A DNA stretch of 13,043 nt from Gammaproteobacteria bacterium (lineage in GTDB: Bacteria; Pseudomonadota; Gammaproteobacteria; UBA9214), in contig DAOVYA010000018.1 of assembly GCA_030635865.1 (NCBI GenBank), positions 1 to 13,043 on the forward strand, read 5' to 3'. The notes beneath the pieces were generated by a model. That model ran no database searches. It was given only the letters and a program-made list of their open reading frames with translations, and had not been told where the DNA came from. Below are positions 1 to 7,598 of the stretch, piece after piece; within the stretch, counting starts at the first letter, position 1, and the number at the start of each line of letters is the position of its first letter. The translations under genes and the position numbers were made by a program.

Positions 1-3000
1 GCCGGCGATGATGTCAGGGATGATGGCAGCATGACGACCAGGAACGAAGCCTCCGCGGCATCATTTGCGGGTAATATTTCGATGCGCCAGGCTCCAGGTT
101 CCGTGTTTTTTCTTTTGCGCAATTGTTTTTCCAAGATCCCATCCTCGTCATAATTTGTTCCGTCCGCGAGGAAGGCAGCGTTGTTGCCACCAACAATTTG
201 TATCTGTGGTGTCTTTGGCAGCAGGATATGGCCCTCGAGATGGCCGCCTGAATGACCAGTTTTGCCATCGGGCATTTTTATAACTGAGAAACCATAATCG
301 GTACGAATTGGTGGCTCGGTAGTATGCAGCAGCCAACGCATCCTGAACTCTGGCTCAGTTGTGCGGACTTGATCAAAGATAACTACGACATCTTCCACAG
401 AATCATATCCAAACGTTCGCCAGAGGCGCTCCACCCGCCGTGTTCTCTGTGAAAATGTTCCCTGGCCGGAATCCGCGTTGGTATAGGCCGGCGTGATATC
501 TGACACTGCGACGACCAGACCGTCCCTGGCAAGGTGCTTTTCGATTTTTCCGGTGTGGTAGATCTCACGTTTGTGCCGCCATTCGGCGAGATCAAGGGGG
601 GCTGCCTCGATACCCCAGCCGGAACCGACACGTCGCTGACCACCGTCATTGGCGATCTGGCGTGGCTCTTTGTTCTCGCGGGGAGCGGGAACCGTATCAT
701 CCGGGTCCCGCACAGTGAGGGTGTTGTGGGCGATAGTCTGGTAGGCATAGTTCATGTGGTGATCAGAGCCGTATCCTTTACCCCCGCCATAGGCGCCGCT
801 GTCAATCGCGAGCGCTCCGCCCTTATAGATGGTGAATGCACCCTGGTCAAGGTGCGTATGTGACCAGTAATTGTCCCCGGCCTTGAAGCTGACGTAGGTC
901 GCATCGGGAGACCAGTCGCTGCGGGCGACAAGCATGCCGATGCCATCGAAATAGCGGGCAAGAGGCAATCGCGACATCGCATCAGGGTCACACAGGCTGT
1001 TATCCGGCAACGGACCCCAGGGCCAGGAGGTGGGTTCCATGCGCCTCGGGCAGCCGTTCAGGCTGTATGCGGCGGCATGCCGGTATTCGATGGCCAGTGG
1101 AACCCTGTCCGGCACGCGGTTGTTAAAATGAGCGCCGTCTCCCCAGCGATAATGCGTACCGTCCGGACGTGTCCTGTAGACAAGAAAATCCAGGAAACCT
1201 CGTATGCCGGGCTCAGTGCTGAACAGGTCTTCACCGGTCGCTTCGCGCCACATGGCCGGTACTTGATACACCGCCTGTCCAATGCCGATACCGATATACT
1301 CGCCGCCTTCGTGCCAGCCGCCATTCTGCCCCATGACCTGTCGCCAGACGGGCAATACCCGGTTTTGCAGAAGATCATAGGCGAACGCCATGACCGGGGC
1401 TCCCCGGCTGTCATCGTCGTACAGCGCGATGGCGCAGGCCATCAGGTCCTGCAACAGCGTGTTGTATAAAATGACATTGTATGGAGAAAGGCGCTCTTCC
1501 CGTATGAAGCGGATCAGATGTTCACAGCCATCCGCGACCTTTGAACGCAGCTGCGCCAGCTGCTCCGGATTCCACTCCTGGTACAGCCAGTCATAGGCCA
1601 GGACAACCTGCTTGACCTCCCCGCTGGCGCGTTTCCTGAATTCGATCGCGAGCAGCCGCTCGAGCAGCGAGTCGAGGTCCTGCGAGCCCCGCTCGATAAA
1701 GGCCATCGTGACGATAGCATCTGCCTTGCCATTCGCACCTGTTGCCCTGCGTGAAAGCTGTTTCAGGTAGGCCGGATTCTGTGAACGCAGTGTGACGATG
1801 TCTTCCGCTGATGGTGCCGGCAGACGCGGATGTTCGTGGTGAAACTGTGCCAGTGGCGCCGGGGGCAGGTCAGCCGGGTCCGGCAGTTCGTGCTCCAGCG
1901 ACCCCGGTGCTGCACCCAGTGAAATGATGGCTCCCAGAAGAAGGCTGGCAAGCGGCAGGGTCAGCAAAACTCCCGTGACCAGCAGTGCGGTTTCATGTCT
2001 TGTTGCCGAGGGCTCGATTGGATTCCGTGTTGCCGCTCGTGGCTGTTTTGTCGCAGCAAGTGTTGTTCGGTGACGCAGCAGGTGCCATGCGGTCAGCCAG
2101 GCAGCGGTTGCCACGATGACGTCAGTGATGTCTGGGTAGCGACCCGGAATGAACTGCTGCAGCAGGTTGACGGCAAGAACGACCAGAAACACGAGGGCGG
2201 CGCCTGCTGCCGGTGTATGGTAAAACCTGCCTCCCAGCCAGTTCCAGGCAAGATAGGCAAGCGCCACGAACGGCCAGCTGTTCTCGAGTATATCGGCGAG
2301 TCCCCGGGTAACGTTGCCGAGCTGGCCTGCAAATGGCATCCAGTTGAATGTCGCGGTCTGTGCGCCAGCCATACCGGCAGGCATGTTCAGGTTCTGGGCA
2401 ATGTAGGCGGTAATGATTGCGGCGGACGCCAGCAAAGAACCCCGCTTCGATTTTCCAGTGCCGAGCGTATACAGCAGAAACACTGCAGCAAGCAGAGCCA
2501 CCAGTGTTTCTGCTTCCAGTGACCGCTCCATGACAGGAACGGCCAGCAACACGATAAGGATCAGCAGTCCTGTGTAGGCATCCCGTATCCGGGATGCAGA
2601 GATTGCGGCAAGCATCACAAGCTGTCCGATGCCGAAGAAGGACAGTGTGTGGGCCGCTATGAGCTGCAAGGAAACCGACGCGGGGTTCTGCAGGGTCGCC
2701 CACAAGGGAGCGATACCCTGCCGAAGACTGCCGACGTCGATCGAGGGGACAAATGGGAAGGTCGACGCCAGTATCCACAATCCGGTCGCTGCGAGCGCGA
2801 CGTTGGGCCCCCGGCCGGGTTGAAACCAGGTGTGTCGCAAGGCCTGTAGCCGATTGCCCAAGGCGTGCTGCGGACTTGCTACCAGTGCCACGACGGCGCC
2901 GGCAGCGGTGCCCAGCATGTTAAGCCCGAGATCCAGGCTGGATGTGTTTCTGAACGGGATGGAATACTGCAGGTACTCCAGCGTCCAGCTCAGTAACAGT

Positions 3001-4226
3001 CCAGCAGCACTGACAAGGCCAATGCAGGATGCCGTAGAAAATCTCTTCCGCAAGGGTATTGCCAGGAGAAGTCCGAATGGCAGGTATACCACGGCGTTGC
3101 TGAAGATATCGGCCAGCGAGACATGTTCAGGCCAGGCGGCAAGCACCCCGGCAAACGTACCGCCCCGGGGAGCCTGCCAGGCGTCGAAGGGATACAGCGT
3201 CCCGTAGATAACAAGACAGCCATAGGCAATCGGGGTGGCGAAACCGGGCGGGAAACGGTAACGTCCGCGCCGCATTTTCTGTCCGCGCTGCGGGCTGACG
3301 GTTGTTTGTGGCACGGGCCGGTACGCCCAGAAAGGATACTGAAAAACGGCAACAAGCAGCACCATCCCGTAATGGAATGCCAGGAAACGACCCAGCAAAT
3401 CAAACCCGCTGGCCAGGTTGGTGCGGTCGGCGCTCAGCAAAAACTGCAGCGCGGAGAATACCTGTTTGTATTTATGGACCTCCTGTTCAAGACCTGGCCA
3501 CAGACAGCCATACGCAGCCGGGAGCGACAGGAGCACGAGCACCATCACAAACAGGATTGCCGGCCGTCCCGTCGCAAGCCTTACAGAAACCAGCGAGCCG
3601 GCCAGTCCGGTAGTGACCATCCACCTGGCAATAAACAGCGTTGCCTGCCAGCTTCCCCCGCCGGCCATCAGTTCGGTCAGGTTGTCCGTTGCGGCCTGTT
3701 CGACGATGATCCAGTGAGAGAGCGCCAGCAGAGGCACGGACAAGATGGCCCAGGAGACAAGCGTACGATATCGGTCTCCACGTTCTGTCCGGAGTAAAGC
3801 GGCTGTAAGGAGGCAGGAGCCGGCGAGCATGATGCCAGAGCCAATAACCAGTCCTGACAGCCGAAACAGGTATTCCCATTCCCATGGCCAGTCCAGAATC
3901 GGTGTTCCGAGGAGGTCATGGATGCTTTCGGCGGGCACGGCGCTGCGCAGGAACAGCCACAAGACGGCTGTCTCTGCAACCAGCAGCAGGGGTAGTATCA
4001 GGACCGCGCGGCTCGATAGTTGTACGAGTCGTGCAATCACTGCGGGGATTCCGAACAGCGCATACAGCGTGCATGACAGCAGCACGGCCTGCATGACCGG
4101 ATTGCGATCTGCCACGAGTTCCTGCAGGTTGTAGGGGATGCCCGGCAAGCTTTCGATGAGCCAGGTGGCGAAAGCCAGCCCCGCCACCGTCATGCCGACC
4201 ACGATGCCGATTCTTGCAGGCTTCAT
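1..4226 (-). CDS. VanZ-like membrane protein fused to heparinase II/III-family polysaccharide lyase (3' end outside window)
   Basis: Read on the minus strand from ATG at 4226, the frame stays open for about 1,408 codons to the window edge, so the C-terminus is missing. An in-frame stop lies upstream near 4339 with no other start between. Residues 1 to about 760 are polytopic membrane protein. Residues about 365-450 resemble a VanZ domain: NAVVYLPFGLLLA, then LEYLQY, then a SSLDLGLNMLGTAAG-type segment. From about 770 the chain is soluble. It contains a helical region with NGGWHEGGEY near 967 and a heparinase II/III-like beta domain with HTHLD at 1123-1127 (HxHxD, a family hallmark), followed by a GGGKGYGSDHH loop. 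Family members cleave uronate polysaccharides by beta-elimination. The likely role is a membrane-anchored lyase acting on secreted polysaccharide at the outer face of the inner membrane. Substrate is unknown. The start has no strong Shine-Dalgarno sequence. The single frame is seen directly; the domain calls rest on motif recognition. Confidence 0.87.
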   Translation of the reverse strand, partial: MKPARIGIVVGMTVAGLAFATWLIESLPGIPYNLQELVADRNPVMQAVLLSCTLYALFGIPAVIARLVQLSSRAVLILPLLLVAETAVLWLFLRSAVPAESIHDLLGTPILDWPWEWEYLFRLSGLVIGSGIMLAGSCLLTAALLRTERGDRYRTLVSWAILSVPLLALSHWIIVEQAATDNLTELMAGGGSWQATLFIARWMVTTGLAGSLVSVRLATGRPAILFVMVLVLLSLPAAYGCLWPGLEQEVHKYKQVFSALQFLLSADRTNLASGFDLLGRFLAFHYGMVLLVAVFQYPFWAYRPVPQTTVSPQRGQKMRRGRYRFPPGFATPIAYGCLVIYGTLYPFDAWQAPRGGTFAGVLAAWPEHVSLADIFSNAVVYLPFGLLLAIPLRKRFSTASCIGLVSAAGLLLSWTLEYLQYSIPFRNTSSLDLGLNMLGTAAGAVVALVASPQHALGNRLQALRHTWFQPGRGPNVALAATGLWILASTFPFVPSIDVGSLRQGIAPLWATLQNPASVSLQLIAAHTLSFFGIGQLVMLAAISASRIRDAYTGLLILIVLLAVPVMERSLEAETLVALLAAVFLLYTLGTGKSKRGSLLASAAIITAYIAQNLNMPAGMAGAQTATFNWMPFAGQLGNVTRGLADILENSWPFVALAYLAWNWLGGRFYHTPAAGAALVFLVVLAVNLLQQFIPGRYPDITDVIVATAAWLTAWHLLRHRTTLAATKQPRAATRNPIEPSATRHETALLVTGVLLTLPLASLLLGAIISLGAAPGSLEHELPDPADLPPAPLAQFHHEHPRLPAPSAEDIVTLRSQNPAYLKQLSRRATGANGKADAIVTMAFIERGSQDLDSLLERLLAIEFRKRASGEVKQVVLAYDWLYQEWNPEQLAQLRSKVADGCEHLIRFIREERLSPYNVILYNTLLQDLMACAIALYDDDSRGAPVMAFAYDLLQNRVLPVWRQVMGQNGGWHEGGEYIGIGIGQAVYQVPAMWREATGEDLFSTEPGIRGFLDFLVYRTRPDGTHYRWGDGAHFNNRVPDRVPLAIEYRHAAAYSLNGCPRRMEPTSWPWGPLPDNSLCDPDAMSRLPLARYFDGIGMLVARSDWSPDATYVSFKAGDNYWSHTHLDQGAFTIYKGGALAIDSGAYGGGKGYGSDHHMNYAYQTIAHNTLTVRDPDDTVPAPRENKEPRQIANDGGQRRVGSGWGIEAAPLDLAEWRHKREIYHTGKIEKHLARDGLVVAVSDITPAYTNADSGQGTFSQRTRRVERLWRTFGYDSVEDVVVIFDQVRTTEPEFRMRWLLHTTEPPIRTDYGFSVIKMPDGKTGHSGGHLEGHILLPKTPQIQIVGGNNAAFLADGTNYDEDGILEKQLRKRKNTEPGAWRIEILPANDAAEASFLVVMLPSSLTSSP

Positions 4227-5039
4227 GTGCGGGGTTTTTCCAGTGGGGCAGGGAGTCCAGTAACTGGAGACAAGCCGGCTGGCTCGTGTCTTGCCGGGGT
4301 GCCTTCGGCAGTTACAGGAGTGCGACCTGACATTATTGAGTTACTGATGACATTGAGCATGCCGGTACATCGACTCATTCAGGATATGACCATAATGATT
4401 TCAGGGCCGCAGGCACAGTTACCGGTGTAGCTTGCATCGATGTGGATTTACTGTACTCATGCAGCATGAGACTGATCTCATGATTTGTGAAAGCTTCCAA
4501 GGTTATGATGACTGCGGGGCTGCGGTATGGCAAGTTGCCAACAAGAAGCATCGCCTGCGGCATGTTCGCAGTAGAGGCAGGAATGAGATACTTTACTGTA
4601 TGCATTGCAGCCGGGTTGCGACGCCGTGACGGGCCGGGTTCCGGAAACCGCCATCATCAACAGGCGTCACCACACTGCAACACTGCTCGCTGGACAGGCC
4701 GGCTGCATCAACTGTGATTCTTCTGTCTTCGCAGGCAGGGGTCCTGTATATGCAGGAAAAGTTTTTGCCCTCAAGGGTGAGCAATGTCCAATACCTCGGT
4801 CCGGTATGCCGGTAGCATGCGGGGGTAGTTCATCTTGAAGTGGGCTACTATCAGCTCTGGCAATATTGGCACTTCTCCGGCTGGCAGGCTGTTCAATGCT
4901 GATTTTCAATGTCAAAATCAAGCATGAAGAACTGAGCTCCCGGTTTTTTCGGGTCTCTCCTGATATGAGTGGCTTGATGCCAGTGTATTTTCGACGACCG
5001 CTAAACGGTAATATTTTTTGATATTCAGATGGAGAAACT
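4227..5039. other. Divergent intergenic region without a convincing gene
   Basis: This stretch of about 0.8 kb separates the divergent lyase/VanZ gene and the protease gene. Several short open frames exist on both strands, but none has a recognisable domain, clear ribosome site or membrane/signal pattern. The region probably holds promoters for both neighbours. Visible structures are a nested palindrome at 4456-4482 and a short CCCG/CGGG hairpin with a T-rich loop at 4939-4953. The hairpin could be a weak terminator or nothing. Confidence 0.6.
4456..4482. promoter_or_regulatory. Nested palindromic operator-like site
   Basis: Three alternating half-sites are present: CTCATG (4456-4461), CATGAG (4465-4470) and TCTCATG (4476-4482). 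The first two form an inverted repeat with a 3-base spacer. The middle and last form a perfect 7-bp inverted repeat, CATGAGA-CTGA-TCTCATG. The middle half-site is shared by both palindromes. It lies in the divergent intergenic region, so a dimeric regulator could act on either neighbour. The binding protein is unknown. Confidence 0.4.
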
Positions 5040-5837
5040 ATGCTGCATTTTGAGGTAGGAAAATCTGATGGGCAAAGCCGGGGCCTGATATATCTGTTTG
5101 TGTACCTTATCATGCTGAGTGGTCCCTGCCTTGCAGACTTACCCGACACCATCGAACGCGCCTTGCCGAGCATCGTCGGAGTGGGCACGGTACAGATGAC
5201 AAGGCGCCCGCCGGCGAAGCTCACGGGCACCGGCTTTGTGGTTGGGGATGGCCGTCATGTCATCACCAATGCGCACGTGATCCCGGAGAAAATCGATGCC
5301 GCCAGGCTGGAGTACCTGGCGGTTTTTACCGGCAAGGGCAAAAATCCAAAGGTGCGCCAGGCGGTGAAGGTGAAGCAGGACAAGACCCATGACCTGGTGT
5401 TGCTCCGGTTCGAGGGTGAGCCGCTACCGGCGCTCTCGCTGGGGCAGTCCTCCCGGGTCAGGGTCGGCGAGGAGTATGTCTTTACCGGCTTCCCGCTTGG
5501 CGTCCTGTTTGGCCTCTACCCGGTCACCCATCGCGGCATGGTCAGTTCCATCACACCCATCGCCCTGCAGGCAAATGCGGCCAGCCAGTTGGATCCAACC
5601 CAGATCCGCCGCCTGCGCTCGCCGTACGATGTCTTTCAACTCGATGCCACGGCCTATCCGGGTAACAGCGGCAGCCCCCTGTATGATCCCGAGACCGGGC
5701 GCGTGGTCGGGACCATCAACAAGGTCTTCGTCAAGGAGGGCAGGGAAAACGTGCTGGCGAAACCCAGCGGGATCACCTATGCGATACCCGGCGAATACGC
5801 CCGACAACTCTTGAAGGCCGCCGGCCTGGCGCCATGA
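5040..5837 (+). CDS. Secreted trypsin-like serine protease, no PDZ domain
   Basis: This 265-residue protein starts at an ATG with a good ribosome site (GGAG a few bases upstream). Residues 1-32 form a Sec signal peptide, with basic and polar residues then a hydrophobic core of about residues 16-28, and probable cleavage after CLA. The rest is a chymotrypsin-fold protease of the HtrA/trypsin-2 type. The predicted triad is H79 in ITNAHVI, D118 in THDLVLLR and S210 in PGNSGSPL. The protein ends soon after the protease domain with YAIPGEYARQLL, so it lacks the PDZ domains of DegP and DegS. A periplasmic location is expected. Substrate is unknown. It could be a housekeeping quality-control protease or serve a nearby system; nothing in the sequence decides this. 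A 129-base gap follows before the next small gene. Confidence 0.9.
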   Translation: MLHFEVGKSDGQSRGLIYLFVYLIMLSGPCLADLPDTIERALPSIVGVGTVQMTRRPPAKLTGTGFVVGDGRHVITNAHVIPEKIDAARLEYLAVFTGKGKNPKVRQAVKVKQDKTHDLVLLRFEGEPLPALSLGQSSRVRVGEEYVFTGFPLGVLFGLYPVTHRGMVSSITPIALQANAASQLDPTQIRRLRSPYDVFQLDATAYPGNSGSPLYDPETGRVVGTINKVFVKEGRENVLAKPSGITYAIPGEYARQLLKAAGLAP

Positions 5838-5966
5838 GCGGGGCATCCGCTTGGATCTGACTGATCAGCAGTGTAGTCTGGTCTGGACGGAGTAACGCGG
5901 CGCACTCGTTGAGTGGCCGTGCGGTGGTTGCGCAGAAAAAATCAATAACCGGAGGAGGGGCTGGGA

Positions 5967-6158
5967 ATGAATCAAATCCTGAAAACAAGCGGTGATCTCG
6001 CGGCGATTCTGGGCATCGCCATCTGTCTGGTCGCCGGGGTCATGCGCCTGGCTGGCCAGCACCACATTGTCGGTATCGAGGCCATTACCCTGTTCACCGG
6101 GGGGATTGCACTGATGGTCATGGGTTGCCTGGCCAAATTGCACAACCTGCAGTCGTAG
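5967..6158 (+). CDS. Small two-helix membrane protein, unknown function
   Basis: This 63-residue frame starts with ATG behind a strong purine-rich ribosome site (GGAGGAGGGG at about 5951-5960), which supports real translation. It has two hydrophobic stretches, about residues 10-29 (LAAILGIAICLVAGVMRLAG) and 37-55 (IEAITLFTGGIALMVMGCL), joined by a short polar loop, QHHIVG. This is typical of a small inner-membrane hairpin protein. I do not recognise the family. It lies downstream of the protease in the same direction, and an inverted repeat at its stop codon may end the transcript. Confidence 0.68.
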   Translation: MNQILKTSGDLAAILGIAICLVAGVMRLAGQHHIVGIEAITLFTGGIALMVMGCLAKLHNLQS

Positions 6159-6179
6159 CCCTGTGGGTTATCCAGGGCT
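6157..6179 (+). terminator. Hairpin overlapping the stop codon of the small membrane protein gene
   Basis: AGCCCTG at 6157-6163 pairs perfectly with CAGGGCT at 6173-6179 across a 9-base loop. The stem begins inside the TAG stop. No T-run follows, so it is not a classic intrinsic terminator. It may mark a rho-dependent end or protect the 3' end of the transcript. Confidence 0.4.
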
Positions 6180-6290
6180 CACGCCTTCAGATTCAGGTGC
6201 TGGTCGGACTTAAGTCTCTGATCGCAGGGCGGAATAGGCCTCTTTGCCAGGCGATTACATAACCGAACCACCCTCTATGATGGGGGCGAG

Positions 6291-6330
6291 CATTTACAAT
6301 GAAGCCATTGTGAAATGTCAATATAGTGAC
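6291..6330. promoter_or_regulatory. Overlapping dyads, candidate activator-binding site
   Basis: CATTTACAATG (6291-6301) pairs with CATTGTGAAATG (6306-6317), giving 11 pairs, one bulged G and a 4-base spacer. A second dyad, GTCA-N6-TGAC (6317-6330), overlaps its end. These sites lie about 145-180 bases upstream of a candidate sigma-54 -12 element, a usual distance for enhancer sites bound by NtrC-family activators. The symmetry is seen directly; the activator role is inferred. A plain stem-loop in an RNA is an alternative. Confidence 0.4.
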
Positions 6331-6458
6331 TATTATTAGATTGACGTACACTGGGAATAACTGGTTGTCAGGTATTTTTACACATCAGGGTGGTTTGTGG
6401 CTGGCTGACGGTTTTCCGGCACCATAAGCACCTGTTTTAATACCTTTGTCCTATATAT

Positions 6459-6474
6459 TGGTGTGAAACTTGCA
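6459..6474 (+). promoter_or_regulatory. Candidate sigma-54 (-24/-12) promoter
   Basis: TGGTGTGAAACTTGCA carries the invariant GG (6460-6461) and GC (6472-6473) exactly 10 bases apart, with TTGCA intact at the -12 element. The -24 element deviates from TGGCACG at three bases (TGGTGTG). The predicted transcript start is near 6485, about 56 bases before the ATG of the Tat-exported protein. No good sigma-70 promoter was seen closer. One 16-base match could be chance, but its position and the upstream dyads favour it. Confidence 0.5.
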
Positions 6475-6540
6475 AGTAAGATTACGATCTAGTCAGGTTT
6501 TAATCAATAATTGTCATCTACGGACGGTGTGATAACTACT

Positions 6541-7275
6541 ATGAATAATAAAGAGGAAGAACTAGGTCACAATCAGCCACCCGCAGTGGGTGAAACTGGT
6601 GGTGCAGAGGCAAGCTCGCCGAATCTGGAAACGCCGGAGGGTAACGGCCGTCGGCGCTTTGTAAAGGGCGTCCTTGCCGCGACACCGGTGATCATGAGCG
6701 TGGCCAGCCGGCCGGCCTGGGGTATCGGCGGTGGCAATTTCTGCTGGTCGGGGCTGCAGTCCGGCAATCTTTCCGGTCACGACCACAACGCCTGTTGTTT
6801 CGGTCGCAGTCCGGGGTATTACAAGAGCAATGTCTCTGCCTACGGTGATGGCCCTGGCTGGCCGCCCGGTTTTCTCCATGGCTGTCCTGATGTAAAAAGT
6901 AACGGGACCATCGATGCAACATGCAAGACTCTGTTCAAAGATCCAGAAGCCGGGATAATAAATGGCACGCAGTTCTCAAGCGTCTTTCCCAGCGGTAGTA
7001 TTGAGTATGATGGTTTGACGTTGATGCAGGTTCTTTGGCAGAAGTCGGGCAGCTTCGGCTTTCATGCCATAGCGGCCTATTTCAATTCACTGAATTTTCA
7101 GGGGTGTTACACCTGGGGGCCGGATGAGTTGAGGGAAATAATTATTGACATCCTGACGCTTGGGCATCATACCGATGGTGATATGATGTGGACCGAGGAT
7201 CAGATGAAGTGTCTGTTCGACGCCAGTTATCACACTGATCCTCATCACGATACACACGTTCCCGGTTGTTTCTAG
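6541..7275 (+). CDS. Tat-exported Cys/His-rich protein of unknown function, probable partner of the downstream PqqD/kinase/nucleotidyltransferase genes
   Basis: This 244-residue protein begins at ATG 6541. A TTG at 6511 would add 10 residues; neither start has a strong ribosome site. Residues 1-36 are an acidic, polar extension containing LGHNQPP. Then comes a twin-arginine motif, GRRRFVKG (36-43), a hydrophobic core (LAATPVIMSVA) and a probable cleavage region near SRPAWG. The mature part starts glycine-rich and has SGNLSGHD, an adjacent CC pair, and GRSPGYYK. The last resembles the PGYWK signature of a widespread class of secreted proteins of unknown function. A later FGFHAIAAYFNSL segment fits the same class. 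By my count the mature chain has eight cysteines and ten histidines, with a His-rich tail (YHTDPHHDTHVPGC). It is expected to be folded, perhaps metal-bound or disulfide-bonded, in the periplasm or beyond. It is first in a cluster with three genes suggestive of peptide modification, 32 bases upstream of the PqqD-like gene. Function is unknown. Confidence 0.82.
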   Translation: MNNKEEELGHNQPPAVGETGGAEASSPNLETPEGNGRRRFVKGVLAATPVIMSVASRPAWGIGGGNFCWSGLQSGNLSGHDHNACCFGRSPGYYKSNVSAYGDGPGWPPGFLHGCPDVKSNGTIDATCKTLFKDPEAGIINGTQFSSVFPSGSIEYDGLTLMQVLWQKSGSFGFHAIAAYFNSLNFQGCYTWGPDELREIIIDILTLGHHTDGDMMWTEDQMKCLFDASYHTDPHHDTHVPGCF

Positions 7276-7307
7276 GTCTGACCGGCATTCAGACCGAGGC
7301 TAGCGCG

Positions 7308-7598
7308 ATGCGGGAACGCGGCTGGCAACTATCACGCGGTCTCCAGTTTCATATCAGTCGTTGGGATAACTCTGTTGTGCTCTATGAGGGGACTTCAGGG
7401 AGTTCCAGCCTGTTGGATCCGCTATCCTTTGAAGTCTTCCAGCTCTTCCAGAAGGCCGACGGGCCGTTAACGGTATCAGGCATTGGTGCGACACTCTCGG
7501 AAAATGGCGAAGCGGAAGACCGTGATGCTTTGCGCAGTGACATCCAGCGGATTGTATATTATCTTGGGCGCCAGGAATTTCTGGATCAGACCCGCTAA
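7308..7598 (+). CDS. PqqD-like (RRE-type) peptide-binding protein, HPr-rel-A type
   Basis: This is a 96-residue protein. I chose ATG 7308 over the upstream TTG at 7266 because GAGG lies 8 bases before the ATG and the TTG would overlap the preceding gene. The sequence has the PqqD layout: a WD pair early (W19-D20), VVLYEGTSGSSSLLDPLSFEVFQLF (residues 23-47, the strand-strand-helix part), then helices ending in a bulky-basic tail. PqqD-like domains bind the leader of a peptide or protein and present it to a modifying enzyme. Its stop (7596-7598) abuts the GTG of the kinase, so translation is likely coupled. The match to the family called HPr-rel-A system PqqD family protein is from memory of sequence pattern. 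It most likely recognises the Tat protein upstream or a substrate elsewhere. Confidence 0.8.
   Translation: MRERGWQLSRGLQFHISRWDNSVVLYEGTSGSSSLLDPLSFEVFQLFQKADGPLTVSGIGATLSENGEAEDRDALRSDIQRIVYYLGRQEFLDQTR

Noticed and set aside
2122..2778. Open frame of 218 codons on the minus strand, and other minus-strand frames between 1 and 4000
   Set aside because: They are alternative frames of the long lyase/VanZ gene, whose own frame is continuous from 4226 to the window edge and carries recognisable domains.
1995..3797. Plus-strand open frames of 125-224 codons opposite the lyase/VanZ gene
   Set aside because: Antisense frames in GC-rich coding DNA; low-complexity, Cys/Gly/Arg-rich translations without domains.
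4227..4838. Several plus- and minus-strand frames of 60-77 codons in the divergent intergenic region
   Set aside because: No domain, no convincing ribosome site, and they overlap each other on both strands.
4935..4958. Possible intrinsic terminator
   Set aside because: The stem is only 4 bp without gaps and the T-run lies in the loop rather than after the stem, so it was not listed as a terminator.
4667..5230. Minus-strand frame of 187 codons
   Set aside because: It overlaps the start and signal peptide of the serine protease on the other strand and has no recognisable domain or ribosome site.
6511..6540. TTG start adding 10 residues to the Tat protein
   Set aside because: No ribosome site is visible and ATG is available at 6541; the ATG was preferred, though neither start is strongly supported.
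6541..7275. PEP-CTERM or similar exosortase sorting signal on the exported protein
   Set aside because: The C-terminus is His-rich and hydrophilic, with no PEP motif, hydrophobic helix or basic tail.
7266..7307. TTG start extending the PqqD-like protein by 14 residues
   Set aside because: It would overlap the previous gene and lacks a ribosome site, while ATG 7308 has GAGG at a good distance.
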